Of a stretch of DNA of 64,000 nucleotides, positions 10,116-17,971 are shown one piece after another. The translations under genes were made by a program, and so were the position numbers. The notes beneath the pieces are model-generated. The model saw only the letters and a program-made list of their open reading frames with translations. It ran no database searches and was not told the origin of the DNA. The DNA comes from Hippea sp. KM1 (GTDB taxonomy: Bacteria; Campylobacterota_A; Desulfurellia; Desulfurellales; Hippeaceae). Numbering within the stretch: the stretch's first letter is position 1; each line of letters begins with the position of its first letter. The stretch spans positions 62,001 to 126,000 of the forward strand of contig NZ_JAFP01000001.1 in the NCBI RefSeq assembly GCF_000526195.1, read 5' to 3'.

Positions 10116-10966
10116 TTTGAGAATACTTCTATGTCGGATCTGGCCCTGACCATCTTCAGCCAGCTCTTTAGCTTTGCAGAAACCCTCTGATCGATGAGTA
10201 TGTTTCTTATGTCTTCCTTTAGGTTATCCCCGCTCTGGATCTTTAATAGCTTCACTATGTAATACCTACCGTCTGACTCTATGATGTCTGTATATTCACC
10301 GGGTTTTAGGCTTAACAGCTTACTCTGCAGGTATGGGTTGAGTGCGTTTATGGGAATTTGCCTGATCTCCTCTCTTACTGCTTTGTTTTCGGTTTTGATG
10401 GATTCGAATGTTTTGTTGTTCTTTAGTTGCCTATACACAGCCTCGGCCGTTTTTTTATCGTTCATCGTCAGAATGTCCAGCTTTAGCACCTTGCTGTAAT
10501 TTTTAAACTGATCCTTGTGCAACTTGTAATAGTTTTCCACATCCTCATCACTGACCCTAACAGAGCCCAAAAACAGCCTTCTTGCAAACTTTATCCTGTA
10601 TAACTTCAGCATAACGCCCTTTTTGTAATACTCTAAATCTATGTGGTTTTCCTTCAGCTTCTGCAAAAACTCATCCATGCTTAAGTTGTTGGCATGGGCC
10701 ATGTTCTCCATGTATTTTTCTATGTCTTTGTCCTGCACCTCTATACCCATACTCTTTGCATACTGCTCTATCAAATAGTCATCTATTACGCTGTTTAGGA
10801 GTTCTTTTATGTTGTGTGTTCTGTAAAATCCAGCCAGGTTTTGCAGCTCGTATGTTGTTATGGGTTTGCCGTTTACCGTTGCTATAATTTTGTCCACCAG
10901 CTGTGCCTCGGATAGCGGACTTATAAATAGTATCACCACAGCAATAATTAACATTCTCAAGCGCAT
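10112..10966 (-). CDS. SurA/PpiC-type periplasmic peptidyl-prolyl isomerase chaperone
   Basis: A probable periplasmic chaperone for outer-membrane proteins. The start at 10966 (MRLRMLII) is preferred because AAAAGGAGAAAGCT stands immediately upstream; a longer frame opening at 11005 lacks such a site. The signal peptide covers residues 1-21 (cleavage near SEA-Q). A SurA_N-like domain (VDKIIATVNGKPITTYEL, then helical repeats) is followed by one parvulin-like region around 160-260, including PGEYTDIIESDGRYYIVKLL. At about 284 residues it is shorter than E. coli SurA, which has two PPIase domains; this one has at most one. It is the first gene of the nine-gene minus-strand operon. Confidence 0.82.
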   Translation of the reverse strand: MRLRMLIIAVVILFISPLSEAQLVDKIIATVNGKPITTYELQNLAGFYRTHNIKELLNSVIDDYLIEQYAKSMGIEVQDKDIEKYMENMAHANNLSMDEFLQKLKENHIDLEYYKKGVMLKLYRIKFARRLFLGSVRVSDEDVENYYKLHKDQFKNYSKVLKLDILTMNDKKTAEAVYRQLKNNKTFESIKTENKAVREEIRQIPINALNPYLQSKLLSLKPGEYTDIIESDGRYYIVKLLKIQSGDNLKEDIRNILIDQRVSAKLKSWLKMVRARSDIEVFSK

Positions 10967-11016
10967 AGCTTTCTCCTTTTGTTTAATGCAAATAAACCGC
11001 AACACATACCTAATTA

Positions 11017-11044
11017 ACTATACAAAAAAAACGATTTTTAGCAA
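11017..11044 (-). promoter_or_regulatory. predicted sigma70 promoter for the surA-like...pheA operon
   Basis: On the minus strand, a -35-like TTGCTA (11039-11044) and a -10 TATAGT (11017-11022) are separated by 16 bp. Transcription would start about 40 nt before the SurA-like start codon. It lies back to back with a plus-strand promoter only a few bases away, so the two operons probably share this intergenic control region. Confidence 0.5.
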
Positions 11045-11052
11045 GAAGTTTC

Positions 11053-11081
11053 TTGAAAATGCGACCCTATTCATATATCTT
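11053..11081 (+). promoter_or_regulatory. predicted sigma70 promoter for the HD nuclease-tmk-metG operon
   Basis: TTGAAA (11053-11058) and TATCTT (11076-11081) are spaced 17 bp apart, about 28 bp before the ATG of the HD-domain gene. The -10 is weak; an overlapping TATATC with shorter spacing is an alternative. Confidence 0.42.
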
Positions 11082-11108
11082 TTATGGGCAAGAATATGGA
11101 GGGGCGCT

Positions 11109-12071
11109 ATGTATGACTGCATTGAGGCGATAAAGCAGAGAAAGCTAAAAAAGATAGAGGGAGAGACCTTTTTGGTCTCTGAAAAACACATACTCAAGGC
11201 AAGAAACGGTGATGAGTATGTGGGGCTTAAGCTAAAGGACAAAACGGGTATAATCGATGCCAAGATTTGGAATAACCTACTGCATCTGAAGGATAGGTTC
11301 GAGGCAGGCGATTTTGTTAAGATAAAGGGCGAGAGCAACTATTACAACGACAACTGGCAGGTGATTATAAAGGACCTTGAGAGGCTGGATGAGAAGGAGG
11401 TGGACAAAAGCGCCTTTTTGCCTTCAACCAAAAGGGATATAAACAAGCTTCAAGAGGAGCTTTTAGGTCTAATCGATAGCGTTAAGCATACAGGGCTTAA
11501 GAAGGTGCTTGAGGAGGTCTTTCTGAAGGACGATTTTTTAGAGCGATTCAGCAAGGCGCCAGCGGCAAAGACCATGCACCATGCTTATGTTGGCGGGCTT
11601 ATTGAGCATACCGTTTCTGTGGGCAAGATTGCCTCAGAGCTTGCTAAGGATTACGATGGAGTGGATAGGGATTTGTTGGTAAGTTGTGCGCTGCTGCACG
11701 ATATAGGCAAGGTTTATGAGCTTGATGCAACCACATTCAACTATACAACGGAGGGCAAGCTCATCGGTCATATAATCATCGGCTATACGATTGTTCAGAA
11801 TGTTATCGAGAGGTTGAATGTTTTGAGCCAGGAGAAGAAGTTGAATCTATTGCACTGTATACTCGCCCATCACGGTGAATACGAATACGGTTCACCAAAA
11901 AAACCCAAGACCAGGGAAGCTGTTTTGATAAACATGATAGATATGATGGATTCGAGGATGCAGCCCGTTTTGGATGCTAAAATAGACGATAGCACCGGCT
12001 GGAGCGAGATGATAAAGATAATAGGAAAGAGCATATATGCACCAAAGAAAGCACCCAAAGAGCTGTTGTAA
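11109..12071 (+). CDS. OB-fold/HD-domain 3'-5' exoribonuclease, YhaM-like
   Basis: The 320-residue protein joins an N-terminal OB-fold nucleic-acid-binding domain (about 25-95, DGTGIIDAKIW-type strand pattern) to an HD phosphohydrolase domain. The HD domain shows HHAYVGGLIEHT (157-168) and LLHDIGK (HD at 197-198). This matches YhaM, a 3'-5' exoribonuclease of Gram-positive bacteria; activity here is inferred from the domain order. The start at 11109 was chosen because GGAGGGG precedes it. The frame stays open back to 10860, but that part runs across the promoter and the divergent gene. It overlaps tmk by 35 bp. Confidence 0.85.
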   Translation: MYDCIEAIKQRKLKKIEGETFLVSEKHILKARNGDEYVGLKLKDKTGIIDAKIWNNLLHLKDRFEAGDFVKIKGESNYYNDNWQVIIKDLERLDEKEVDKSAFLPSTKRDINKLQEELLGLIDSVKHTGLKKVLEEVFLKDDFLERFSKAPAAKTMHHAYVGGLIEHTVSVGKIASELAKDYDGVDRDLLVSCALLHDIGKVYELDATTFNYTTEGKLIGHIIIGYTIVQNVIERLNVLSQEKKLNLLHCILAHHGEYEYGSPKKPKTREAVLINMIDMMDSRMQPVLDAKIDDSTGWSEMIKIIGKSIYAPKKAPKELL

Positions 12072-12639
12072 ATATATAGCCTTTGAGGGGATAGACGGCT
12101 GTGGAAAATCAACGCAGGCCGAGTTGTTTGTGTCTTTCCTAAAAAGGGAAGGGTATGGCGTCTATTTTACCAAAGAGCCGTCGGTTGAGGTTTTTAGGGA
12201 TCTGCTTCTAAACAGCAACCTAACGGATAAAGCAAAGCTCTTTCTGTTTTTGGCAGACAGGGCGCAGGGCATTGCTAAAATAAGACAGGCTTTGAATGAA
12301 GGGCTCATTGTTGTAAGCGACAGGAGTCTCTATTCCACCATAGCCTATCAGGGGTTTGGCATAGGCGTGGATGTGGATTTTTTGAAAAAGGCCAACGAGA
12401 TTGCCACAGGGGGCTTAAAGCCCGATGTTGTCTTTTTTATAGATATTGCCATTGATGAGATGAAACGGAGGCTAAGAAAACCGGACAGCATCGAATCCAA
12501 AAGCGAGGATTTCTTCAGGCGGGTGAGGGATGGCTATCTTGAGTTGTCCAAAATGGAAAAAGGCTTTTACTTAATAGACGGCAGCGGCTCGATAGAGGGT
12601 GTGTTTGATAGGGTTTTGGGTGTATGGAGAAGGATTTAG
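12037..12639 (+). CDS. tmk: thymidylate kinase
   Basis: Tmk phosphorylates dTMP to dTDP with ATP. The 200 residues carry the P-loop FEGIDGCGKSTQ (about 16-27), the DRS segment VVSDRSLYSTIAYQG, and the lid region MKRRLRKPDS. The start codon lies 35 bp inside the upstream HD nuclease gene; no in-frame alternative nearer the stop of that gene fits. It overlaps the holB-like gene by 16 bp. The tmk-holB-ricT order resembles the conserved Bacillus tmk-holB-ricT neighbourhood. Confidence 0.93.
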   Translation: MHQRKHPKSCCKYIAFEGIDGCGKSTQAELFVSFLKREGYGVYFTKEPSVEVFRDLLLNSNLTDKAKLFLFLADRAQGIAKIRQALNEGLIVVSDRSLYSTIAYQGFGIGVDVDFLKKANEIATGGLKPDVVFFIDIAIDEMKRRLRKPDSIESKSEDFFRRVRDGYLELSKMEKGFYLIDGSGSIEGVFDRVLGVWRRI

Positions 12640-13196
12640 ACCGCTTTAGATCCTTTATCTTAGAGGGTGCCGATAGCCAGAAGGCCTTGGAGTTTATAAA
12701 GGGGCTGGGTGTGGATAGGGTGTTTGAGTATGAGCAGTTGAAGATAGACGATGTCAGGAGGATAAAGGAGCTATCCACCGTCCACCACAGCGATAGAATC
12801 GGCTTTGTTATAGGCAGTGTGGGTTTTGATGCCCAGAACGCCATGCTCAAGTTGACAGAGGAGCCACCGCCGCTGTGCTGGTTTGTGTTTTATAAGCCAG
12901 ATGAGCTGCTGGATACGATATATTCCCGTTGCCAGAGGGTTTCGTTTAAGCCCACTGCTGAGACAGGGCTTGATTTGGGCATTGTCGATGATGCCGATAG
13001 GTTGTTTGGGTATCTTTTTTCTTTGAAGGAGAAGGATGATATTATTGCGGCCCTTGAGTCGCTTATAAGGGTTTTGATAAAGGCAGGCAGAGCCGAGAAG
13101 GCAGAAAGGCTGTTTGAGTATGTGAAGACATTGAGGGAATACAACCTCAATAGGAATACAGTTCTAATCAACGCTTTTGTTGATGTTATGGAGTGA
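12624..13196 (+). CDS. holB: DNA polymerase III delta-prime subunit, short form
   Basis: A probable clamp-loader subunit. The 190 residues match the internal part of DnaX/HolB-type AAA+ proteins: IDDVRRIKEL, an N-A-M-L-K-x-x-E-E-P-P segment (QNAMLKLTEEPPP, about 72-83), and the SRC box YSRCQRVSF (SRC at 101-103). It lacks the N-terminal P-loop portion and much of the C-terminal collar, so it is about 100 residues shorter than E. coli HolB. The delta-prime subunit does not need ATP hydrolysis, so a short form could work. The location between tmk and ricT supports the assignment. Confidence 0.75.
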   Translation: MEKDLDRFRSFILEGADSQKALEFIKGLGVDRVFEYEQLKIDDVRRIKELSTVHHSDRIGFVIGSVGFDAQNAMLKLTEEPPPLCWFVFYKPDELLDTIYSRCQRVSFKPTAETGLDLGIVDDADRLFGYLFSLKEKDDIIAALESLIRVLIKAGRAEKAERLFEYVKTLREYNLNRNTVLINAFVDVME

Positions 13197-13199
13197 AAT

Positions 13200-14033
13200 A
13201 TGAAGATAGCGATAGTTGAGTTCATGCGTGTTGGTCAGTTATACCCCTATACCTATGAGGGTGAGCTTAAGATAGGCGATCGGGTCATTGCAGAATACGA
13301 GCGTGGCCTTGGTATGGGCAAGGTGGTAAAGCTTTTGGAGAACGATGTTATAGATGAGGATATAAGGCCAATAGTTAGAAAGGCCACCGAGGAGGATTTT
13401 AAGGTATATCAAGAGAACAAGGGGATAGAGGAGGAGGCCTTTAAGGTCTGTAAAAAGGAGATAGAGGATCTGCAGCTGAATATGAAGCTTGTCAAGGTCG
13501 ACTGTATGATGGACAGAAAGAAGATCGTCTTTTACTTTACATCGCCCACCAGGGTCGATTTCAGGACGCTGGTTAAAAGGTTGGCCGCCGTGTTTAAGAC
13601 CCGCATAGAGATGAGGCAGATAGGCGTTAGGGACGAGGCAAGGATTATCGGTGGCCTGGGTTTGTGTGGCGATGAGCTGTGTTGTGCTCGTTTCTTGCGC
13701 ACATTCAATCCCGTATCGATGAAGATGACCAAGGAGCAGAATCTAAACATAAATGTGAAGAAGATATCTGGTGCATGCGGCAGGCTCATGTGCTGTCTGT
13801 GGTATGAGCATGAAACATACGAGGAGTTTTTAAAGATAGCACCGCCTATGGATTCAATGGGTAAGGCCGGCGATGTTGAGGGTAAGGTGGTCTATATCAA
13901 CCCGATAAAGAAGACCGTTATATTGAGAACGCAGGAAGGGCTTATGGTTGAGGTGCCTGCCGACGATGTTAAGGTTACATCGCCTCCACCCAGGGAGGAG
14001 GCAAAAGAATATGAAAGGGGAGCGGAGTCATGA
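13200..14033 (+). CDS. ricT: PSP1-family protein RicT (YaaT-like)
   Basis: A PSP1 C-terminal domain protein. In Bacillus subtilis, RicT with RicA and RicF forms a complex with [4Fe-4S] clusters that guides RNase Y cleavage; here only the RicT member is seen. The 277 residues show the N-terminal GDRVIAEYERGLGMGKV motif and the conserved cysteine cluster of the family in GLCGDELCCARF and GACGRLMCCLWYE (about 155-205). It begins 3 bp after holB and overlaps metG by 4 bp. Its role in mRNA processing alongside RNase J is inference. Confidence 0.85.
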   Translation: MKIAIVEFMRVGQLYPYTYEGELKIGDRVIAEYERGLGMGKVVKLLENDVIDEDIRPIVRKATEEDFKVYQENKGIEEEAFKVCKKEIEDLQLNMKLVKVDCMMDRKKIVFYFTSPTRVDFRTLVKRLAAVFKTRIEMRQIGVRDEARIIGGLGLCGDELCCARFLRTFNPVSMKMTKEQNLNINVKKISGACGRLMCCLWYEHETYEEFLKIAPPMDSMGKAGDVEGKVVYINPIKKTVILRTQEGLMVEVPADDVKVTSPPPREEAKEYERGAES

Positions 14034-15895
14034 AGAAGTATTACATAACGACGCCCATCTATTATGTGAACGATGTGCCGCACATAGGACACTCTTATAC
14101 GACATTGGCCGCCGATACGCTGGCAAGGTATAAGAGGCTGTTGGGCGAGGATGTATTTTTTCTAACAGGCACAGATGAACACGGCCAGAAGATCCAGAAG
14201 GCCGCTAAGGCCGCAAACACAACACCGAAGCAGTTGGCAGATAGGGTTGTGGAGAACTTCAAGAAGCTATGGAAGAGGCTTGATATAACAAACGACTTCT
14301 TTGTTAGAACCACCGACGACTATCATGAAAGGTGTGTTCAGGAAGCCTTTGAATATATTTATAAGAAGGGCGATATATACAAGGGTGAGTATGAGGGGTG
14401 GTATTGCATACCCTGTGAGAGCTATTATTCAGAGATCGAGATAGGAGAGGATAGAACATGTCCGGTTTGTGGCAGGAAGCTGGATCTTGTAAAGGAGGAG
14501 AGCTATTTCTTTAGGCTTTCTGCTTATCAGGATAGGTTGCTTGAGTTCTATGAAGCCAACCCCGATTTTGTCATACCGCAGACACGCTATAACGAGATTA
14601 AGAGCTTTGTCAAGATGGGGTTGAAGGATCTAAGCATCACAAGAACCTCGTTTGATTGGGGTGTTCCTGTTCCGTTTGACGATAAGCATGTTATATATGT
14701 TTGGTTTGACGCTCTGCTTAACTATGTTAGTGCTATAGGCTGCAGAAAGGGTGAGTTTGACAGTATCTGGCCGGCCGATGTTCACTTTGTCGGCAAGGAT
14801 ATATTGAGATTCCACGCCGTTTACTGGCCTGCGTTTTTGATGGCTCTCGATCTGCCACTGCCCAAACATGTTGTGGCCCATGGCTGGTGGACGGTTGATG
14901 GTAAGAAGATGAGTAAATCCTTGGGTAATGTGGTGGATCCGAACCGGATGATAGAGAAATACCCCAGGGATGCATACAGGTATTTCTTGCTGAGGAATGT
15001 GCCGTTTGGTCTTGATGGTGATTTTTCTGAGAAGGAGCTTATAGATAGGATAAATTCGGACCTCGTAAACGACTTCGGTAATCTTTTAAACAGAAGCCTG
15101 ACAATGATGGAGAAATATGCCAAAGGCCACATAAAGAGGCCTTCTGCCATAAATGACGACAGCTTAAGCATCCTTGCCAAGGACACCTTTAAAAGGGTTG
15201 AGGAGGCCCTCAAGGTATTCAGGTTTGATGAGGCCTTGATAGCTATATTTGAGTTTATCAGGAGTGCAAATAAATACATTACACAGAAGGAGCCCTGGAG
15301 CTTGAAAAAACAGGGCAAACAGGATGAGTTAGATGAGGTTTTGTATAACCTCTATGCCTCGCTTAAGTTTATAAGCGGCATTATCTCTCCGTTCTTGCCC
15401 GATGCGGCAGAGAAGATGCAGCAGATGCTTGGCCTTGAAAAAGACAAGACGATGGAGTTTTATTTAGAGTTTTACAATGTCGAGGAGGCCAGGGTTCAGA
15501 GGATGGGAATGCTCTTTGAGAGAATTGAGGAGAAGAAGGAAGAAGAGAAAGAGAATCAGATTGATAAGCGCATAAGCATAGATGAGTTTTTTAAGGTTGA
15601 TTTGAGGGTAGTCAAGGTTCTTGAGGCAGAAAATGTTGAAAAATCAAAGAAATTGCTTAAACTTAAGATTGATATAGGCGAGGATAAACCGAGAACCCTG
15701 GTAGCTGGCTTAAAGGAGTTTTATAAGCCGGAGGAGCTTGTGGGAAGGTTGATAGTTGTGGTGGCGAACCTAAAGCCAGCCAAATTGATGGGTATTGAGT
15801 CCAACGGCATGCTATTGGCAGCCAAAGACGACAAAGGCAGACCGGCGATCCTTTCGCCCATTGAGGATGTAAAACCCGGCTCAAAGATTAGCTAA
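14030..15895 (+). CDS. metG: methionine--tRNA ligase with C-terminal tRNA-binding domain
   Basis: Charges tRNA-Met and initiator tRNA. The 621-residue protein has the HIGH motif (HIGH at 18-21), a zinc knuckle with cysteines at 126, 129, 144 and 147, and KMSKS at 293-297. The anticodon-binding helical domain covers about 360-470. A charged linker rich in E and K (about 500-520) leads to a C-terminal EMAPII/Trbp111-like OB domain (about 522-621, DLRVVKVLEAENVEKSKKLL), which strengthens tRNA binding and dimerises the enzyme. The ATG overlaps the ricT stop. Confidence 0.96.
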   Translation: MKKYYITTPIYYVNDVPHIGHSYTTLAADTLARYKRLLGEDVFFLTGTDEHGQKIQKAAKAANTTPKQLADRVVENFKKLWKRLDITNDFFVRTTDDYHERCVQEAFEYIYKKGDIYKGEYEGWYCIPCESYYSEIEIGEDRTCPVCGRKLDLVKEESYFFRLSAYQDRLLEFYEANPDFVIPQTRYNEIKSFVKMGLKDLSITRTSFDWGVPVPFDDKHVIYVWFDALLNYVSAIGCRKGEFDSIWPADVHFVGKDILRFHAVYWPAFLMALDLPLPKHVVAHGWWTVDGKKMSKSLGNVVDPNRMIEKYPRDAYRYFLLRNVPFGLDGDFSEKELIDRINSDLVNDFGNLLNRSLTMMEKYAKGHIKRPSAINDDSLSILAKDTFKRVEEALKVFRFDEALIAIFEFIRSANKYITQKEPWSLKKQGKQDELDEVLYNLYASLKFISGIISPFLPDAAEKMQQMLGLEKDKTMEFYLEFYNVEEARVQRMGMLFERIEEKKEEEKENQIDKRISIDEFFKVDLRVVKVLEAENVEKSKKLLKLKIDIGEDKPRTLVAGLKEFYKPEELVGRLIVVVANLKPAKLMGIESNGMLLAAKDDKGRPAILSPIEDVKPGSKIS

Positions 15896-15913
15896 AAAGA
15901 GGGAGGGGGCGGC

Positions 15914-16456
15914 GTGAACATCAGTAATGCTGCCTATAATCCCATACTCCATTATAAACTGGATCCTGGCGAGTGGGGCTCTTCTGCACCGGCAACAGCC
16001 GGCACCTCTGTGGCCAGGGTCGCCTCCCATGAATCTGCCAACATACAGAGGTTTGAGTCCAAAGCCGCAAAGGAAGGTTGCTATGTGGTCGCCAAGGATC
16101 TCTATCTAAACCTGCAGAAAAACGGCATCTATCTTTCGGCCACAAGCGGGCATTCGTCCGCTATTACATACTGCCCAAAGAAGGATAGGCAAAGGCAGGT
16201 AAACAAGCAGTTAGGCAGCCTCATAGACGGCAAGCTCAAGGAGTATGAGAACAAGCAGATCGAGCTTGATGTGATGCTTAAAGCCGCCAAAAACAAGGCG
16301 GATGAGACGATCTTTGAGCATAAGCTAAAACAGATTGAACAGAAGAAACTGCTCCTTCAACAGAAGAAGATGCGCCTATACACGCAGATAACCCTTCTGC
16401 TTGCCCAGAATCTGCCTGTTGACCCTTCGACTATAAATGTGGATTTGCTTGTTTGA
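15914..16456 (+). CDS. hypothetical protein, putative metalloprotease (SprA-related)-like
   Basis: A 180-residue soluble protein starting at GTG, with GAGGGAGGGGG just upstream deciding the start. An N-terminal segment with ARVASHESANIQRFESKAA resembles the short bacterial family annotated as putative metalloprotease/SprA-related, which has a conserved His-Glu near a nucleotide-rich motif. Here the would-be HE pair is H-E in SHESAN. Residues 110-165 are a long Lys/Glu/Gln-rich coiled coil. It is the last gene of the tmk-metG operon, 18 bp after metG, and ends at a bidirectional terminator. The function is not established; the family resemblance is from memory and moderate. Confidence 0.55.
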   Translation: MNISNAAYNPILHYKLDPGEWGSSAPATAGTSVARVASHESANIQRFESKAAKEGCYVVAKDLYLNLQKNGIYLSATSGHSSAITYCPKKDRQRQVNKQLGSLIDGKLKEYENKQIELDVMLKAAKNKADETIFEHKLKQIEQKKLLLQQKKMRLYTQITLLLAQNLPVDPSTINVDLLV

Positions 16457-16464
16457 AGATAAAT

Positions 16465-16487
16465 AAAAAAAGGGGCTTTTAGCCCCC
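16465..16487 (-). terminator. intrinsic terminator of the liv operon (bidirectional)
   Basis: GGGGCT-TTT-AGCCCC forms a 6-bp stem at 16472-16486. On the minus strand it is followed by a run of seven or more Ts, giving a clear rho-independent terminator just after livF. On the plus strand the hairpin is followed by ACTTTTTC, so it may also stop the metG operon. Confidence 0.8.
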
Positions 16488-17210
16488 TTACTTTTTCTTT
16501 CCTAAATAGGCTTCCTGAATTTTTGGTGAGTTCATAAGCTCCTCGGATGTTCCTTCCATGACGATCTTACCCACCTCAAGCACATAAGCCCTATCGGCCA
16601 GCTTCAAGGCCGCCTTGGCGTTCTGCTCGACCAGCAGGATGGTTGTGCCTTCCTCTTTGATCTGCTTGATCGTCTCAAATATAGCTTTAACCAGTACGGG
16701 TGCTAAACCCAGACTCGGCTCGTCAAGCAGTAATACCTCAGGCTCGCTCATCAATGCCCTTCCAATGGCCAGCATCTGCTGCTCGCCGCCTGAGAGTGTG
16801 CCTGCAAGCTGACTTTTCCTCTCCTTTAGGCGGGGGAATAGCTCATAGATCCACTCAAGCGTTGCCGTATTTATCTTGGCCTTGGTATAGGCTCCAAGCT
16901 TTAGGTTCTCCTCAACGGTTAGCGTGCCAAATACCCTTCTGCCCTCAGGCGACTGGCTGATCCCCAATCCCACTATTTTGTGTGCGGGCATGGAGGTTAG
17001 CTCTAATCCCTTGTATCTGATGCTGCCGGATTTTGCCTTCAATAGCCCGCTTATTGTTCTTAGGGTGGTTGTTTTGCCTGCGCCGTTTGCACCAAGGATA
17101 CTGACAAGCTCGCCCTTGTCCACCTCAAAGGAGATGCCCTTTACAGCCTCTATGCTTCCGTATGATACGACCAGATTCTCGACGACAAGTATTTTTTCAC
17201 TCATCTTCAT
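16488..17210 (-). CDS. livF: branched-chain amino acid ABC transporter ATP-binding protein LivF
   Basis: The second ATPase of a Liv/HAAT-type importer. The 240 residues show Walker A GANGAGKTT (about 40), the LSGGEQQMLAIGRAL signature, Walker B VLLLDEPSLGLAP and the H-loop replaced in LVEQN as is normal for LivF. Substrates for this family are leucine, isoleucine, valine, and sometimes amides or aromatic acids; the sequence does not decide which. It overlaps livG by 14 bp and is the last gene of the operon. Confidence 0.93.
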   Translation of the reverse strand: MKMSEKILVVENLVVSYGSIEAVKGISFEVDKGELVSILGANGAGKTTTLRTISGLLKAKSGSIRYKGLELTSMPAHKIVGLGISQSPEGRRVFGTLTVEENLKLGAYTKAKINTATLEWIYELFPRLKERKSQLAGTLSGGEQQMLAIGRALMSEPEVLLLDEPSLGLAPVLVKAIFETIKQIKEEGTTILLVEQNAKAALKLADRAYVLEVGKIVMEGTSEELMNSPKIQEAYLGKKK

Positions 17211-17967
17211 CCTCTTTCCCTAAGTAGGCTTCGATGACTATGGGGTTATTTTGTATCTCTTCTGGCTTACCCTCGGCGATCTTCTTGCCGAAGCTCAAGA
17301 CGCTAATGTATTCGGTTATGCTCATGACAAGGTCCATGTTGTGCCCGATCAACAAGACCGTTATGCCCATCTCCTTGATCTTTCTGATTGTATCAACAAG
17401 CTCTAAGCGCTCCTTGTCGTTCAATCCGGCAGCAGGCTCATCCAGTATCAACAGCTCAGGCTCTGTCGCTAAAGCCCTTGCCATCTCGATCTTCCTCTGT
17501 ATGCCGTATGGCTGGCTTGCTGCGGGCATCTTAGCAAGGTGTGTTAGGCCAAACAGATCCATGAACTCCTTTACCTTTAGCCAATTTTCCTTTTCGTCCT
17601 TGTAATAGAACGGTGTATGGATGATGCCGTGCCACCACTTTTGCCTGCTTCTGAAGTGTCTGCCCGACATGATGTTCTCTGCTACGCTCATGTCGCCAAA
17701 GAGCCTGATGGTCTGGAATGTCCTGACTATGCCCATGTTTGCTATCCTGTGCGGAGATAGGCCTGTTATGTTTTTGCCCTTGAAGATGATCTTGCCCTTT
17801 TCCGGCTTGTAAACACCGGTTATGCAGTTAAACACGGTTGTTTTTCCGGCGCCGTTTGGTCCTATGATGCCATAGACCATGCCCTCGTCTATGGATATGT
17901 CTAAGGAATCAACAGCGACAAGTCCACCAAATATCTTCGTTACACCTTCTAACTGTAGTAGTGCCAT
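17197..17967 (-). CDS. livG: branched-chain amino acid ABC transporter ATP-binding protein LivG
   Basis: First ATPase of the importer. The 256 residues have Walker A GPNGAGKTT, the long LivG-specific insert after FQTIRLFGDMSVAENI (about 85-140), an ABC signature region where the usual LSGG reads ASQPYGIQRKIEMARAL, Walker B LLILDEPAAGLN and an H-loop GHNMD. The signature divergence, with LSGGQ replaced by YGIQRK, is typical of LivG proteins and is not a defect. It sits 4 bp after livM. Confidence 0.93.
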   Translation of the reverse strand: MALLQLEGVTKIFGGLVAVDSLDISIDEGMVYGIIGPNGAGKTTVFNCITGVYKPEKGKIIFKGKNITGLSPHRIANMGIVRTFQTIRLFGDMSVAENIMSGRHFRSRQKWWHGIIHTPFYYKDEKENWLKVKEFMDLFGLTHLAKMPAASQPYGIQRKIEMARALATEPELLILDEPAAGLNDKERLELVDTIRKIKEMGITVLLIGHNMDLVMSITEYISVLSFGKKIAEGKPEEIQNNPIVIEAYLGKEDEDE

Positions 17968-17971
17968 TTTC

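Noticed and set aside
10860-11108. N-terminal extension of the HD-domain protein
   Set aside because: The extension crosses the promoter pair and the divergent chaperone gene; the ATG at 11109 has a proper ribosome binding site.
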